DNA of 64,000 nucleotides from Pedobacter cryoconitis. Lineage in GTDB: Bacteria; Bacteroidota; Bacteroidia; Sphingobacteriales; Sphingobacteriaceae. A program made the translations under genes and the position numbers. A model generated the notes under the pieces. That model did not search any database and was not told the origin of the DNA. It saw only the letters and a list, made by a program, of their open reading frames with translations. Location: positions 992,001-1,056,000 of the forward strand of contig NZ_CP014504.1 of assembly GCF_001590605.1 (NCBI RefSeq). Direction: 5' to 3'. Positions within the stretch are counted from its first letter, which is position 1. Each line of letters begins with the position of its first letter. Below are positions 43,678 through 52,919 of this stretch, piece by piece.

Positions 43678-46075
43678 TTTCAATTCTCTCTTAAACTGCT
43701 ATTGCAGGGAGTTTAGCAATTGGAGCCGCTATCAGGGAATTCCCAAATATGACCAGCCACTGGCTGACTATATGGAACTGACAGGACATCAATTACACTT
43801 ACGTTTCGATTTTTCTGAGTTTGGATTTGAAGTATTTGCCCCTTTGAAACACTATGCAGAAAGCGGAAGACATGTATTTCACTTTCCTGTAATCTCACGT
43901 GAACTGGCTACCGATGAAATCAAGCCAATAGATGCCTTGCGCTTTATGGAGCTGATCATTCTATTTGCAAGTGCAGAATTCCCGGAAATTAATGCAGAAC
44001 TGGTGAAATCTCGTTTATTGAATAGTATTGAGAACTTGACAAAGTACCAGGAATATTTCAACCGTACCGGGAAACTGGTTAACCGGGTGAAAATGAACTT
44101 TATTGAAACAGAACAATCCTTAGCATTGGGACATAGTTCACATCCGCTGACTAAAGGAAGAATGGGTTTCAAAAACGAGGAAGAGCTCTTGAGATACTCT
44201 CCGGAAACAGCCGGACAATTCCAATTAGCATATTTCTTGATTGCACCTAACCAAGTGATAGAGAAAAACGCAGAAGGATTTGATATTACTGATACTTTCA
44301 AAGCAGAATTGTTGCAAGCAGTTCCGGCAGATCATCAGATAAAGTCATTAATAGATCAGTATCCAGACTGGAAAGTATTGCCAATGCATCCATGGGAGGC
44401 AGAATATCTGCTGGCCCTGCCCGAAGTAAAAGCAATGGAAAAAGAAGGTTTATTATATAGCCTGGGTAACTGGGGAGCTATATATACGCCAACTTCTTCT
44501 GTACGCACAGTATATAACCGCGAAAGTGAGTGGATGTATAAATTCTCACTGCATGTGAAAATTACCAACTCCGAACGCGTAAACTTAACCAGAGAATTGC
44601 ACCGCGGATATGATGTAAGCCGCTTATTAAAAACAGACCTGGGTAAGACATTGAAAAAAGAATTTCCGGAGCTTGAATTTGTAACTGATCCTGCTTTTTT
44701 CTCTATAACGTATCAAGGGAAATTTATCGATGGCTTTAACACCAGTATCCGTCATAATGTGTTTAAAGATGAAGCTGCAGATAAAAATGTGACCTTATTG
44801 GCCGCGCTCTGTCAAGATAGCTTATTAGGTGAAAAACCAAGAATGGTCAATGTCATCCAGCACGCTGCAAAGCTTAAGAATAAACCCGTTGATCAGGTAG
44901 CCATTAATTGGTTCAAGCAATATCTGCATATCTGTGTAGGGCCGATCGTTGGAATTCTGAACAAGTATGGGATGGCTTTTGAATTTCACCAGCAAAATGT
45001 ACTGGTGGAGATGGATAGTCAGAATTTTCCGGCTAAACTTTATTTCAGAGATAACCAGGGCTTCTTTTTCAGAGCAGGTAAAGCAGAAGAATTATTAAGC
45101 TATCTGCCAGACTTAGCCCAGGAAAGCGGATCTATAGTTCCAGAGGCTTTAATCTTTCCAAAATTAACCTATTACCTGCTCATCAATAACCTGCTGGGTA
45201 TTGTGAATGCCTTGGGCTGCAATGGCCTGGCAGACGAAAGAACGCTTATCGATCTGATTTACCTTGAATTTAAGCAATTTGAAGAATCTGATACTACTGG
45301 TTTTGTTGATTATGTAATTAACAGCAGAAGCTGGGAAGTCAAAGGTAACCTGCTGACCAATCTGATTAATATAGACGAAGCGAGTGCGCCTATTGACAAT
45401 CCGGCAATCTACAGAGCCTACCCTAATCCATTGAATAAGTATTTTTTCTGTGATAACCTGATTAAACCGAAAATTGACGAGGTTATTTACAGCAGATATT
45501 TCCCTAAGGAAGATATCACAATCTCACTGCGTTCATTTGACGTAGACAGAGATTTGGAAATGGTACATGATTGGTTTAACCAGGAACATGCCAAGCCAAT
45601 CTGGAAAATGGATGGGCCAATCAAAGAGCTGGAAACTTTTTACCGTACGTTGATCCCAAGTGATCATTCCCATAGTATTATAGGTGAAATTAATGGCGAG
45701 CCTACTTTTACTATCGAACCTTACTGGCCAATGCGTGATACTGTAGGTGCTTATTACGAAGCATCGGCTACAGATTATGGAGCCCACCTATTAATTGCCC
45801 CAACTGACAAGAATAAAAAATACAGCTTCTGTATCGGACAAATGATTATGGATATGGTCTTTATGAATCCGGTTGTCGGGAAATGTATTGGTGAAGCGGC
45901 TGTAGAGTCGAGAGCTATGCACATTTTCGTGACCAGGTTAGGGTTCAAATTCCAACGTGTTATAAAAATGCCTACTAAAGATGCAAACTTAACATTTTGC
46001 TATCGCGAGTGGTATTGGGAAAAGTTCCCCGAAAGTAAAGATGTAGCGTTAATGGGCCAGGTGGCCGGAGTATAA
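43622..46075 (+). CDS. NIS siderophore synthetase (IucA/IucC) fused to IucB-type acyltransferase
   Basis: 817 residues from METNTYSLIKLQQNSGEINF; the start at 43622 lies 56 nt inside the previous gene, and the longer frame back to 43502 is an artefact of overlap. Residues about 100-610 are an IucA/IucC synthetase (SSHPLTKGRMGF and the VLPMHPWEAEYLL His motif). Residues about 650-817 are a GNAT domain of the IucB/AlcB/MbtK type (DRDLEMVHDWFNQEHAKPIW; EPYWPMRD). One chain would acylate the hydroxylamine and condense it with a carboxylic acid. Confidence 0.92.
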   Translation: METNTYSLIKLQQNSGEINFNSLLNCYCREFSNWSRYQGIPKYDQPLADYMELTGHQLHLRFDFSEFGFEVFAPLKHYAESGRHVFHFPVISRELATDEIKPIDALRFMELIILFASAEFPEINAELVKSRLLNSIENLTKYQEYFNRTGKLVNRVKMNFIETEQSLALGHSSHPLTKGRMGFKNEEELLRYSPETAGQFQLAYFLIAPNQVIEKNAEGFDITDTFKAELLQAVPADHQIKSLIDQYPDWKVLPMHPWEAEYLLALPEVKAMEKEGLLYSLGNWGAIYTPTSSVRTVYNRESEWMYKFSLHVKITNSERVNLTRELHRGYDVSRLLKTDLGKTLKKEFPELEFVTDPAFFSITYQGKFIDGFNTSIRHNVFKDEAADKNVTLLAALCQDSLLGEKPRMVNVIQHAAKLKNKPVDQVAINWFKQYLHICVGPIVGILNKYGMAFEFHQQNVLVEMDSQNFPAKLYFRDNQGFFFRAGKAEELLSYLPDLAQESGSIVPEALIFPKLTYYLLINNLLGIVNALGCNGLADERTLIDLIYLEFKQFEESDTTGFVDYVINSRSWEVKGNLLTNLINIDEASAPIDNPAIYRAYPNPLNKYFFCDNLIKPKIDEVIYSRYFPKEDITISLRSFDVDRDLEMVHDWFNQEHAKPIWKMDGPIKELETFYRTLIPSDHSHSIIGEINGEPTFTIEPYWPMRDTVGAYYEASATDYGAHLLIAPTDKNKKYSFCIGQMIMDMVFMNPVVGKCIGEAAVESRAMHIFVTRLGFKFQRVIKMPTKDANLTFCYREWYWEKFPESKDVALMGQVAGV

Positions 46076-46088
46076 ATTCTGAGAATAA

Positions 46089-47441
46089 ATGAAAACACAA
46101 AAGATTTACGACATCATAGGTATTGGTATCGGTCCTTTTAACCTGGGAATGGCCGCACTGGCAGCACCTTTAGAAGATTTGTCGGTTATATTTTTCGACC
46201 AGGCAGCGGTTTTTAACTGGCATCCTGGAATGATGCTGAACGATGCTACCCTTCAGGTTCCATTTATGGCCGATCTGGTAACTTTAGCAGATCCAACAAG
46301 TCCTTACAGCTTCCTTAATTTTATCAAACAAACCGATCGCTTGTATAAATTTTATATCCGGGAAGATTTTTATATCCTGCGTAAGGAATACAATGCCTAT
46401 TGCAAATGGGTAATCGCACAATTGCCTTCTTGTCAGTTTAATCAGAAAGTATTAAGTACTGACTATGACGATGCGCAGCAGCTTTATAAATTAATTGTTG
46501 AGGATCAGCGTAGTTTGGAAAAACAGGTTTATTATACACGTAAACTGGTTTTAGGTACCGGCACTGTTCCGAAAATGCCAGACTTTATAGAACCAGGCAA
46601 GCCCGCTAATGTAATCCACACTTCTGCTTATCTGAATACCAAAAGTGAACTGTTGAAGCAGCAAAACGTAACTATTATTGGTTCAGGACAGAGTGCTGCA
46701 GAGATTTTCTATGATCTTTTGCCGGAAACCGAAAATGGATTAAAACTCAAATGGTTTACCCGTCCTGATCGTTTTTTTCCAATGGAATATTCAAAACTTA
46801 CTTTGGAGCTCACTTCACCAGAATATGTTGACCATTTCTATAATCTACCTGATGGAAAACGCAAGCAAGTATTGAGTAAGCAAAACTCATTGTTTAAAGG
46901 CATAAATTATAGTTTAATCAATCAGATTTTTGATAAACTATATGAATTAAGTGTGGACGGTGAAGAGCCCAATGTGAAATTAAGCCCGAATTGTCAGCTC
47001 AATAATATTACTGTCGCCGAAGACGGTAGTGCCAATCTGCATTTTTACCATACAGAGGTGGAAAAAGAATTTGTAGAGCAAACTGATTTTGTCGTGCTAG
47101 CTACCGGTTATAAATATAAAGAGCCTGCATTCTTGCAAGGCATTCATCACCGGATTTCAAGGAATGATGATAATTTGTATGGAGTCGGGCGTAATTATGC
47201 CATAGATACCAATGGTGATGAAATTTTTGTACAGAATGCAGAATTGCATACGCATGGTTTTGTAACTCCTGATTTAGGGATGGGCGCTTACCGGAATTCC
47301 TCAATCATTAACACCGTGTTAGGCAGGGAAGCCTATAAAGTTGAAAAGAAAATTGCCTTCCAAACTTTTGGTGTGGCAACGGCCGATGAATCAGAAAACC
47401 CACTTAAAGATATTCTTGCAACAGAAAACCTGGCAGTTTAA
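46089..47441 (+). CDS. L-lysine/diamine N-monooxygenase (SidA/IucD/PvdA family)
   Basis: 450 residues. FAD-binding GIGIGPFNLGMAALA, substrate/FAD ATLQVPFMADLVTLADPTSP, NADPH-binding IIGSGQSAAEIFYDLL and the C-terminal FVVLATGYKYKEP are the family's marks. It hydroxylates the terminal amine of lysine or cadaverine. 13 nt after the fusion gene. Confidence 0.95.
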   Translation: MKTQKIYDIIGIGIGPFNLGMAALAAPLEDLSVIFFDQAAVFNWHPGMMLNDATLQVPFMADLVTLADPTSPYSFLNFIKQTDRLYKFYIREDFYILRKEYNAYCKWVIAQLPSCQFNQKVLSTDYDDAQQLYKLIVEDQRSLEKQVYYTRKLVLGTGTVPKMPDFIEPGKPANVIHTSAYLNTKSELLKQQNVTIIGSGQSAAEIFYDLLPETENGLKLKWFTRPDRFFPMEYSKLTLELTSPEYVDHFYNLPDGKRKQVLSKQNSLFKGINYSLINQIFDKLYELSVDGEEPNVKLSPNCQLNNITVAEDGSANLHFYHTEVEKEFVEQTDFVVLATGYKYKEPAFLQGIHHRISRNDDNLYGVGRNYAIDTNGDEIFVQNAELHTHGFVTPDLGMGAYRNSSIINTVLGREAYKVEKKIAFQTFGVATADESENPLKDILATENLAV

Positions 47442-47469
47442 GGCACTGTCCACAGTTAAAATAAAGACC

Positions 47470-49293
47470 ATGAATTACAATCATTTTGACAATATTAAAC
47501 CGCTTAAGAAAGCAGTTTGGGATAAGGTGAATTTAAATTATATCGCCAAAGCCATTGTAGAACTTATGCACGAAAAACTTGCAGCGCCTGAAATTACAGG
47601 AACTGATACTGCTGGTTTGACGCATTTCCGTTTAAATACGGATCACGAAAATATCTATTATACTTTTGCTGCAAGTCTTCGTGCTTTAGATTACTGGCAT
47701 ATCCAGAAAGAATCGCTGCGTAAATTTGTGGATGGAACAACTGTACCGTTGGATAATGCGCCTGCATTTTTCACAGAAACACAGCAGACTTTTGGCGTGA
47801 AATCCTTTACACTTGCACATTTTGTAGAAGAAACACTAAATACCTTATATGCTGATGCATTTATCCATGAAAAAGGGCGCTTAACCGCAAATCAGCTTGC
47901 TGATGCAGATTATCAGACTATTGAAAGCCAGATGGACGGGCATCCCTGGGCCACGATTAATAAAGGCAGGATTGGATTTAACCACAGCGACCAAGGCAAA
48001 TATGCACCAGAGGCAGGCCAGTCAACGCAATTAGCCTGGTTAGCAGTTCATCAAAAGCGAGCTGATTTTAAATCTCTGGCATCTATTGATCGGACTGTAT
48101 TTTATGAAGATGAATTAGGTTTTGAGCAGATTAACCAGTTTAATGAAATACTAAGTGATAAGAACTTAAACCCTGCCGATTACTTATTTATTCCTGTTCA
48201 TGAATGGCAATGGAATAACAAGATCGTTTTACAGCTTGCCCATGATATTGCCAGTCAATATGTTGTGCCCCTGGCTTTAGGAAACGATCTTTATAAATGT
48301 CAGCAAAGTATCCGTACTTTCTTCAATATTAGTAACCCACGTAAACATTACGTTAAAACAGCGATTTCGATCTTAAATACTTCGATCTTCAGAGGTTTAT
48401 CGCCTAAAAAACTAGCTATTGCGCCAAGAGTTACCCAATGGGCAAAAGATATGCTGGATGGTGATGCTTATCTGAAAGAAACTAAGGTTGTTTTATTAGG
48501 AGAAGTGGCTACCGCAGCTTATACCCATCCTCAATATAGCGCAATCCCCCAATCTCCTTATCAATATCAGGAATTTCTGGGGGTAATCTGGAGAGAAAGT
48601 GCAGAGAATTATTTAGAAGAAGGGGAGAAAATTATGACGATGGCTAGTTTGCTGTATGTCGATGATCAAGGGAAAAGTTTGGTTGGGGCAATGATTGAAA
48701 AATCTGGAATTAGTCCACAAGAATGGCTTCAGGCTTACTTAAAGGCCTACCTTAAACCTATCTTAAGGATTTTTTATAAACATGCTTTCTTCTTTAGCCC
48801 GCATGGGGAAAATACAATTATGGTGATGAAGGACTATATCCCTCAGCGGATCATCATTAAAGATTTCGTAGAAGAGATCGTATTGACAGAAGAATCAAAA
48901 TCGAAGTTACCTGAAGATCTCGTTAATGTTTTGAGAGAGATTGACGATGAATTAGCACCATTATTTATTTTGTCAGGAATTTTTGATGCTGTATTCAGAT
49001 ATTTAAGTAATATTTTCCACTCTTATATTGGTTTGAATGAAGAGGAATTCTGGAAAAACGTAGCAGATACTATTTTAGAATTTCAAGAAGAGAACCCTGA
49101 ACTAGCCGCTAAGTTCTCGAAATTTGACTTGTTTGTTCCTGAATTTGCAAGAGTTTGTATCAATAGAGTTCGCTTATTGACACATGGTTATAGTGAAAGT
49201 ACAGATGTACCAACACCAGAAGTGATTGGAACTTTGGTTAATCCTGTAGCCTTTGCGATGCAAGCTAAAGAGCAGGCTGTTTTAAGTTATTAA
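47470..49293 (+). CDS. Second NIS siderophore synthetase (IucA/IucC family)
   Basis: 607 residues from MNYNHFDNIKPLKKAVWDKV (ATG at 47470; the in-frame extension to 47341 lies in the previous gene). GHPWATINKGRIGF and FIPVHEWQWNN are the ATP and carboxylate motifs; SPHGENTIMVMKDYIPQRI is the catalytic loop region. With two synthetases the operon fits a citrate-centred dihydroxamate of aerobactin or arthrobactin layout, or two condensation steps of a succinyl type. Last gene before a strong terminator. Confidence 0.93.
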   Translation: MNYNHFDNIKPLKKAVWDKVNLNYIAKAIVELMHEKLAAPEITGTDTAGLTHFRLNTDHENIYYTFAASLRALDYWHIQKESLRKFVDGTTVPLDNAPAFFTETQQTFGVKSFTLAHFVEETLNTLYADAFIHEKGRLTANQLADADYQTIESQMDGHPWATINKGRIGFNHSDQGKYAPEAGQSTQLAWLAVHQKRADFKSLASIDRTVFYEDELGFEQINQFNEILSDKNLNPADYLFIPVHEWQWNNKIVLQLAHDIASQYVVPLALGNDLYKCQQSIRTFFNISNPRKHYVKTAISILNTSIFRGLSPKKLAIAPRVTQWAKDMLDGDAYLKETKVVLLGEVATAAYTHPQYSAIPQSPYQYQEFLGVIWRESAENYLEEGEKIMTMASLLYVDDQGKSLVGAMIEKSGISPQEWLQAYLKAYLKPILRIFYKHAFFFSPHGENTIMVMKDYIPQRIIIKDFVEEIVLTEESKSKLPEDLVNVLREIDDELAPLFILSGIFDAVFRYLSNIFHSYIGLNEEEFWKNVADTILEFQEENPELAAKFSKFDLFVPEFARVCINRVRLLTHGYSESTDVPTPEVIGTLVNPVAFAMQAKEQAVLSY

Positions 49294-49300
49294 CTATTAG

Positions 49301-49338
49301 AAAGGCGGATAGCGGTTGCATAATTGCTATCCGCCTTT
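49301..49338 (+). terminator. Intrinsic terminator of the siderophore operon
   Basis: AAAGGCGGATAGC, 12-nt loop, GCTATCCGCCTTT. Perfect 13-bp stem, 8 nt after the stop. Confidence 0.92.
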
Positions 49339-49371
49339 TATATTTAAGCTTCAGGAGCTAACCTTCATTAA

Positions 49372-49485
49372 CTGGATTACTTACAACCATCCCTGACTGC
49401 ACACGAATTGGCTGATCCGAAAATTCAGTGGCGTTTAGATCCTGCAATTGCCGGAGGCGGGCTTTTTCATGACATTGCACTATAA
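49372..49485 (+). pseudogene. Fragment of a Gfo/Idh/MocA-type oxidoreductase
   Basis: A frame without a start reads LADPKIQWRLDPAIAGGGLF then HDIAL and a stop. The W-R-x-D-P-x-I-A-G-G-G-L block is characteristic of the second domain of Gfo/Idh/MocA dehydrogenases. Only about 37 codons remain, so it is a relic of a lost gene. The rest of the 288-bp gap holds the terminator and AT-rich sequence. Confidence 0.55.
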
Positions 49486-49581
49486 CGATTAGTGCAAAAC
49501 CAATACTAAGATTGTCTGATTCTGCTTTTTTTTATTAAAATTGCAAAAAGCATTACGCTGATCCGAATAATTACAAAAAAT

Positions 49582-50871
49582 ATGAATTTTCAAAATACAT
49601 TATCATTTGCCAGGACAATGGATGAACAGGATCCGTTGCGTAAATTCCGCGATGAATTTTTATTTCCACAGCAAAATGGTAAACCTTTTATATATCTGTG
49701 TGGTAATTCACTGGGTCTTCAACCCAAATCGGCACGGGAAGTGCTTGGAAAAGAATTGGACAATTGGCAGAATCTTGCAGTAGAGGGCTGGTTTGAGGGA
49801 GACAGTCCATGGATGTTTTACCATAAAGAACTTAAAAAACTAATGGCACCAATTGTTGGCGCAACGCCTGCCGAAGTTTGTCCAATGAACACGCTGACAG
49901 TTAACCTTCATTTGTTGCTGGTTAGCTTTTATCGCCCGGAGCAGAAAAAATTTAAGATCATTATGGAGGCCGGTGCTTTTCCTTCTGATCAGTACGCACT
50001 GGAAAGTCAGGTGCGTTTTCATGGGTATGACCCTGCAGAAGCCATTATAGAAATCGCTCCAAGAGCTGGTGAATACACTTTGCGGACAGCAGATATTATT
50101 GCCAGTATTGCTGAAAATGCAGATGAGCTGGCCCTGGTTTTATTTGGTGGGATCAACTATTTTACCGGTCAATGGTTTGATATGAAGGCTATCACTGAAG
50201 CTGGTCATGCTGCTGGTGCAATTGTAGGATTTGATCTGGCGCATGCAGCCGGAAATGTGCCAGTGCAGTTACATGAATGGGATATAGATTTTGCCTGTTG
50301 GTGTTCTTATAAATACCAAAATAGTGGTCCGGGTGGAATAGGAGGCATATTTGTCCATGAAAAACACTTTAAGGATGATACCTTAAACCGCTTTGCAGGT
50401 TGGTGGGGATATCAGGAATCTACCCGTTTTAAGATGGAAAAGGGATTTGTTCCTGAACCCGGAGCAGATGGCTGGCAAATTAGCTGTTCGCAGGTGATGC
50501 CAATGGCTTTATATTATGCTTCCCTGCAAATTTTTGAAGCTGCAGGTTTTATGGGACCAATCAGGGATAAAAGTAAAATTTTAACAGCTTACCTGATTTA
50601 TATTATAGACCAGGTAAATTTGGCGATTGGCCATCAGCAATATCAGGTGATTACGCCCGGAAATGAAAATGACAGGGGTACACAGGTTTCTATTATTGCC
50701 TCTGGAAATGCAAAAGGTGTTTTTGAAAAATTGGTTGCACATCATGTATTGGGGGACTGGAGAGAACCGAATGTGATTCGATTAAGCCCCGTACCTTTAT
50801 ATAATTCTTTTGAGGATGTTTTCCTGACAGGTGAATTGTTGTTGAAAATAAGTAAAGAGATAGCTATATGA
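49582..50871 (+). CDS. kynU: Kynureninase
   Basis: 429 residues. PLP enzyme cleaving kynurenine to anthranilate and alanine. FIYLCGNSLGLQPKSA, WFEGDSPWMFYHKEL, PMNTLTVNLHLLLVSFYRP, DLAHAAGNVPV, and the PLP Lys in CWCSYKYQNSGPGG are diagnostic. No other kynurenine gene is in view. Its end overlaps the next start as ATGA. Confidence 0.95.
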   Translation: MNFQNTLSFARTMDEQDPLRKFRDEFLFPQQNGKPFIYLCGNSLGLQPKSAREVLGKELDNWQNLAVEGWFEGDSPWMFYHKELKKLMAPIVGATPAEVCPMNTLTVNLHLLLVSFYRPEQKKFKIIMEAGAFPSDQYALESQVRFHGYDPAEAIIEIAPRAGEYTLRTADIIASIAENADELALVLFGGINYFTGQWFDMKAITEAGHAAGAIVGFDLAHAAGNVPVQLHEWDIDFACWCSYKYQNSGPGGIGGIFVHEKHFKDDTLNRFAGWWGYQESTRFKMEKGFVPEPGADGWQISCSQVMPMALYYASLQIFEAAGFMGPIRDKSKILTAYLIYIIDQVNLAIGHQQYQVITPGNENDRGTQVSIIASGNAKGVFEKLVAHHVLGDWREPNVIRLSPVPLYNSFEDVFLTGELLLKISKEIAI

Positions 50872-51728
50872 TCAATTACAATCCTAAAGATTGGTTCACG
50901 TTTATTTTTCATATCCATAAAGCAGATACATTTCGGAAATTATGGCCGCTAATGCTTAGCGTAGCTGTGTTTTCCGGTATCATCGCTTATTCAGAACTTC
51001 ATTTCTTAAAATTGGCACAAACAGCAACAGTCAAGAATATAGGGATGATGCATAGTTTGCTGGGTTTTGTGATTTCCATGTTATTGGTTTTCCGGACAAA
51101 TACTTCTTATGACCGTTGGTGGGAGGGCAGAAGATTATTGGGAGAGCTGACAAATATCAGCCGTAACCTGGCAATCAAGATCAAATCACTGAAGTTGGGC
51201 GCGCAGGAATATGAGTATTTCAGTTATGCAATTCCAAAGTATGCCTTTGCACTAAAAGAGCATCTTCGGGAGAAACAGTATTTTGGTAAGAACAGTTTTT
51301 TGGTAGAAGTTGATGGTGGAAAGCATATTCCTAATCAGGTTGCAGCAAGTCTTTCTGCGCGGATTTTTGATTTGGAGGCTGCGGGCAAAATTTCAGGCGA
51401 GCAACTGATTATATTAAGTGGCGATCTGAACCGTTTTACAGATATATGCGGAGGTTGTGAGCGGATTAAGAAAACGCCTATCCCTTTTTCATATAGTGCT
51501 TTTATTAAAAAGTTCTTATTTATCTATGTGATCACGCTGCCATTCGGCTGGGTATTTAGTCTGGGTTATTTCGTGATTCCGATTGTACCTTTTATCTTAT
51601 ATGTACTGGCAAGTTTAGAGCTTATTGCCGAAGAAATAGAAAATCCGTTTGGCGAGGACGCAAATGATTTACCTGTTGACGAGATTTGTAATAACATTGA
51701 AAAGCATGTGGGAGAGATTCTGAACTAA
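50868..51728 (+). CDS. Bestrophin-family membrane protein
   Basis: 286 residues, four hydrophobic segments, with the family motif LVFRTNTSYDRWWEGRRLLG. Bacterial bestrophins form pentameric channels for cations or anions. Translationally coupled to kynU; why these go together is not clear. Confidence 0.93.
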   Translation: MINYNPKDWFTFIFHIHKADTFRKLWPLMLSVAVFSGIIAYSELHFLKLAQTATVKNIGMMHSLLGFVISMLLVFRTNTSYDRWWEGRRLLGELTNISRNLAIKIKSLKLGAQEYEYFSYAIPKYAFALKEHLREKQYFGKNSFLVEVDGGKHIPNQVAASLSARIFDLEAAGKISGEQLIILSGDLNRFTDICGGCERIKKTPIPFSYSAFIKKFLFIYVITLPFGWVFSLGYFVIPIVPFILYVLASLELIAEEIENPFGEDANDLPVDEICNNIEKHVGEILN

Positions 51729-52637
51729 ATGATAAAAATAGCTTATCATCCTTTGTATGCACATCCTTTACCAGAAGGACATCGTTTCCCCATGTTAAAG
51801 TATGAGCTGATACCTGAGCAGCTGTTACATGAAGGTGTGATCAGTGCTGATCAGCTTTTTGCACCTGAAATAGTAAGTGAAGAGATCGTATTGTTGTCGC
51901 ATGATTTTGGATATTGGTCGCAGCTGAGAGATTTTACTTTACCACCCAGAGCGCAACGCAGAATAGGTTTTCCACTCAATGCGCAATTACTGGAACGGGA
52001 ATTAAGAATTACTCAGGGAACTATTGACGGGGCACTGTTCGCGAAAGCGTCTGGCCTTGCTTTCAATGTGGCTGGTGGTACGCATCATGCAGGTTCTGAC
52101 TGGGGGGAAGGGTTCTGTTTGCTGAATGACCAGGCTATTGCTGCAAATTATCTGTTGAACAAGGGCATTTATAAACGGATTCTGATTATAGATCTGGATG
52201 TGCATCAGGGAAATGGGACTGCCCAGATTTTAGAGAATGTACCGGGTGTATTTACCTTCTCTATGCACGGGGAGAAGAATTTTCCCTTCCGCAAGGAAGT
52301 TTCTGATTGGGATATAGGATTGGATGCCGGAACACCTGATGACGTTTATCTTTCATTGCTTGGCCATGTATTGCCTGAATTATATGAAAGGCACAAACCG
52401 GAGTTTGTATTTTATTTGTCTGGAGTAGATGTTTTGAAAACAGATAAGTTAGGGAAGCTGGGGATGAGTAAACAGGGATGCAGAGAAAGAGACAAGATGG
52501 TTTTTCAATTTTGTAAAGAAAAAGGGTTACCCGTACAGGTGAGTATGGGTGGTGGATATTCACCTGCTATTAAAGACATTGTAGAAGCGCATTGTAATAC
52601 CTTTAAAGTTGGTTTGGATTTGTTGTCTCCAATGTGA
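51729..52637 (+). CDS. Histone deacetylase-like amidohydrolase (AcuC/HDAC family)
   Basis: 302 residues, zinc deacetylase fold: GGTHHAGSDWGEGFCLLND, DLDVHQGNGTAQIL, FYLSGVDVLKTDKLGKLGMS with His/Asp zinc ligands in place. It may deacetylate acetyl-lysine, polyamines or small molecules. It starts directly after the bestrophin stop, so the three genes likely share a transcript. Confidence 0.92.
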   Translation: MIKIAYHPLYAHPLPEGHRFPMLKYELIPEQLLHEGVISADQLFAPEIVSEEIVLLSHDFGYWSQLRDFTLPPRAQRRIGFPLNAQLLERELRITQGTIDGALFAKASGLAFNVAGGTHHAGSDWGEGFCLLNDQAIAANYLLNKGIYKRILIIDLDVHQGNGTAQILENVPGVFTFSMHGEKNFPFRKEVSDWDIGLDAGTPDDVYLSLLGHVLPELYERHKPEFVFYLSGVDVLKTDKLGKLGMSKQGCRERDKMVFQFCKEKGLPVQVSMGGGYSPAIKDIVEAHCNTFKVGLDLLSPM

Positions 52638-52919
52638 AAAAGACAGGGATATGTAAGCTGCGCATTTATTCCTGATGCCAAAATAAAATCCTGCTTCAGC
52701 TGGATTTCACCTTTTTTTCAACATCCATCCCGTTCTGGACAGCTATCCATTGTGATGCCAGATCTCACTGATAATGAGTGTTGAAAAGCCAGCAACCTAT
52801 TCGCTGACATTATATTCTTTAAGTGTTTTGGAGAGGTTTATGCAGCTGGGAAAGGAGCTAATGGTTTTTTAATGTGAAGTATTTTGATGAAATTTAGGGA
52901 TTCTAAAAAAGGAGAATAG

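Noticed and set aside
43879..44301. 140-codon minus-strand frame
   Set aside because: Antisense shadow of the NIS synthetase; composition is Ser/Ile-rich as expected from antisense reading.
47341..47469. 43-residue extension of the second NIS synthetase
   Set aside because: It is the end of the monooxygenase gene read in another frame; the ATG at 47470 gives the family N-terminus.
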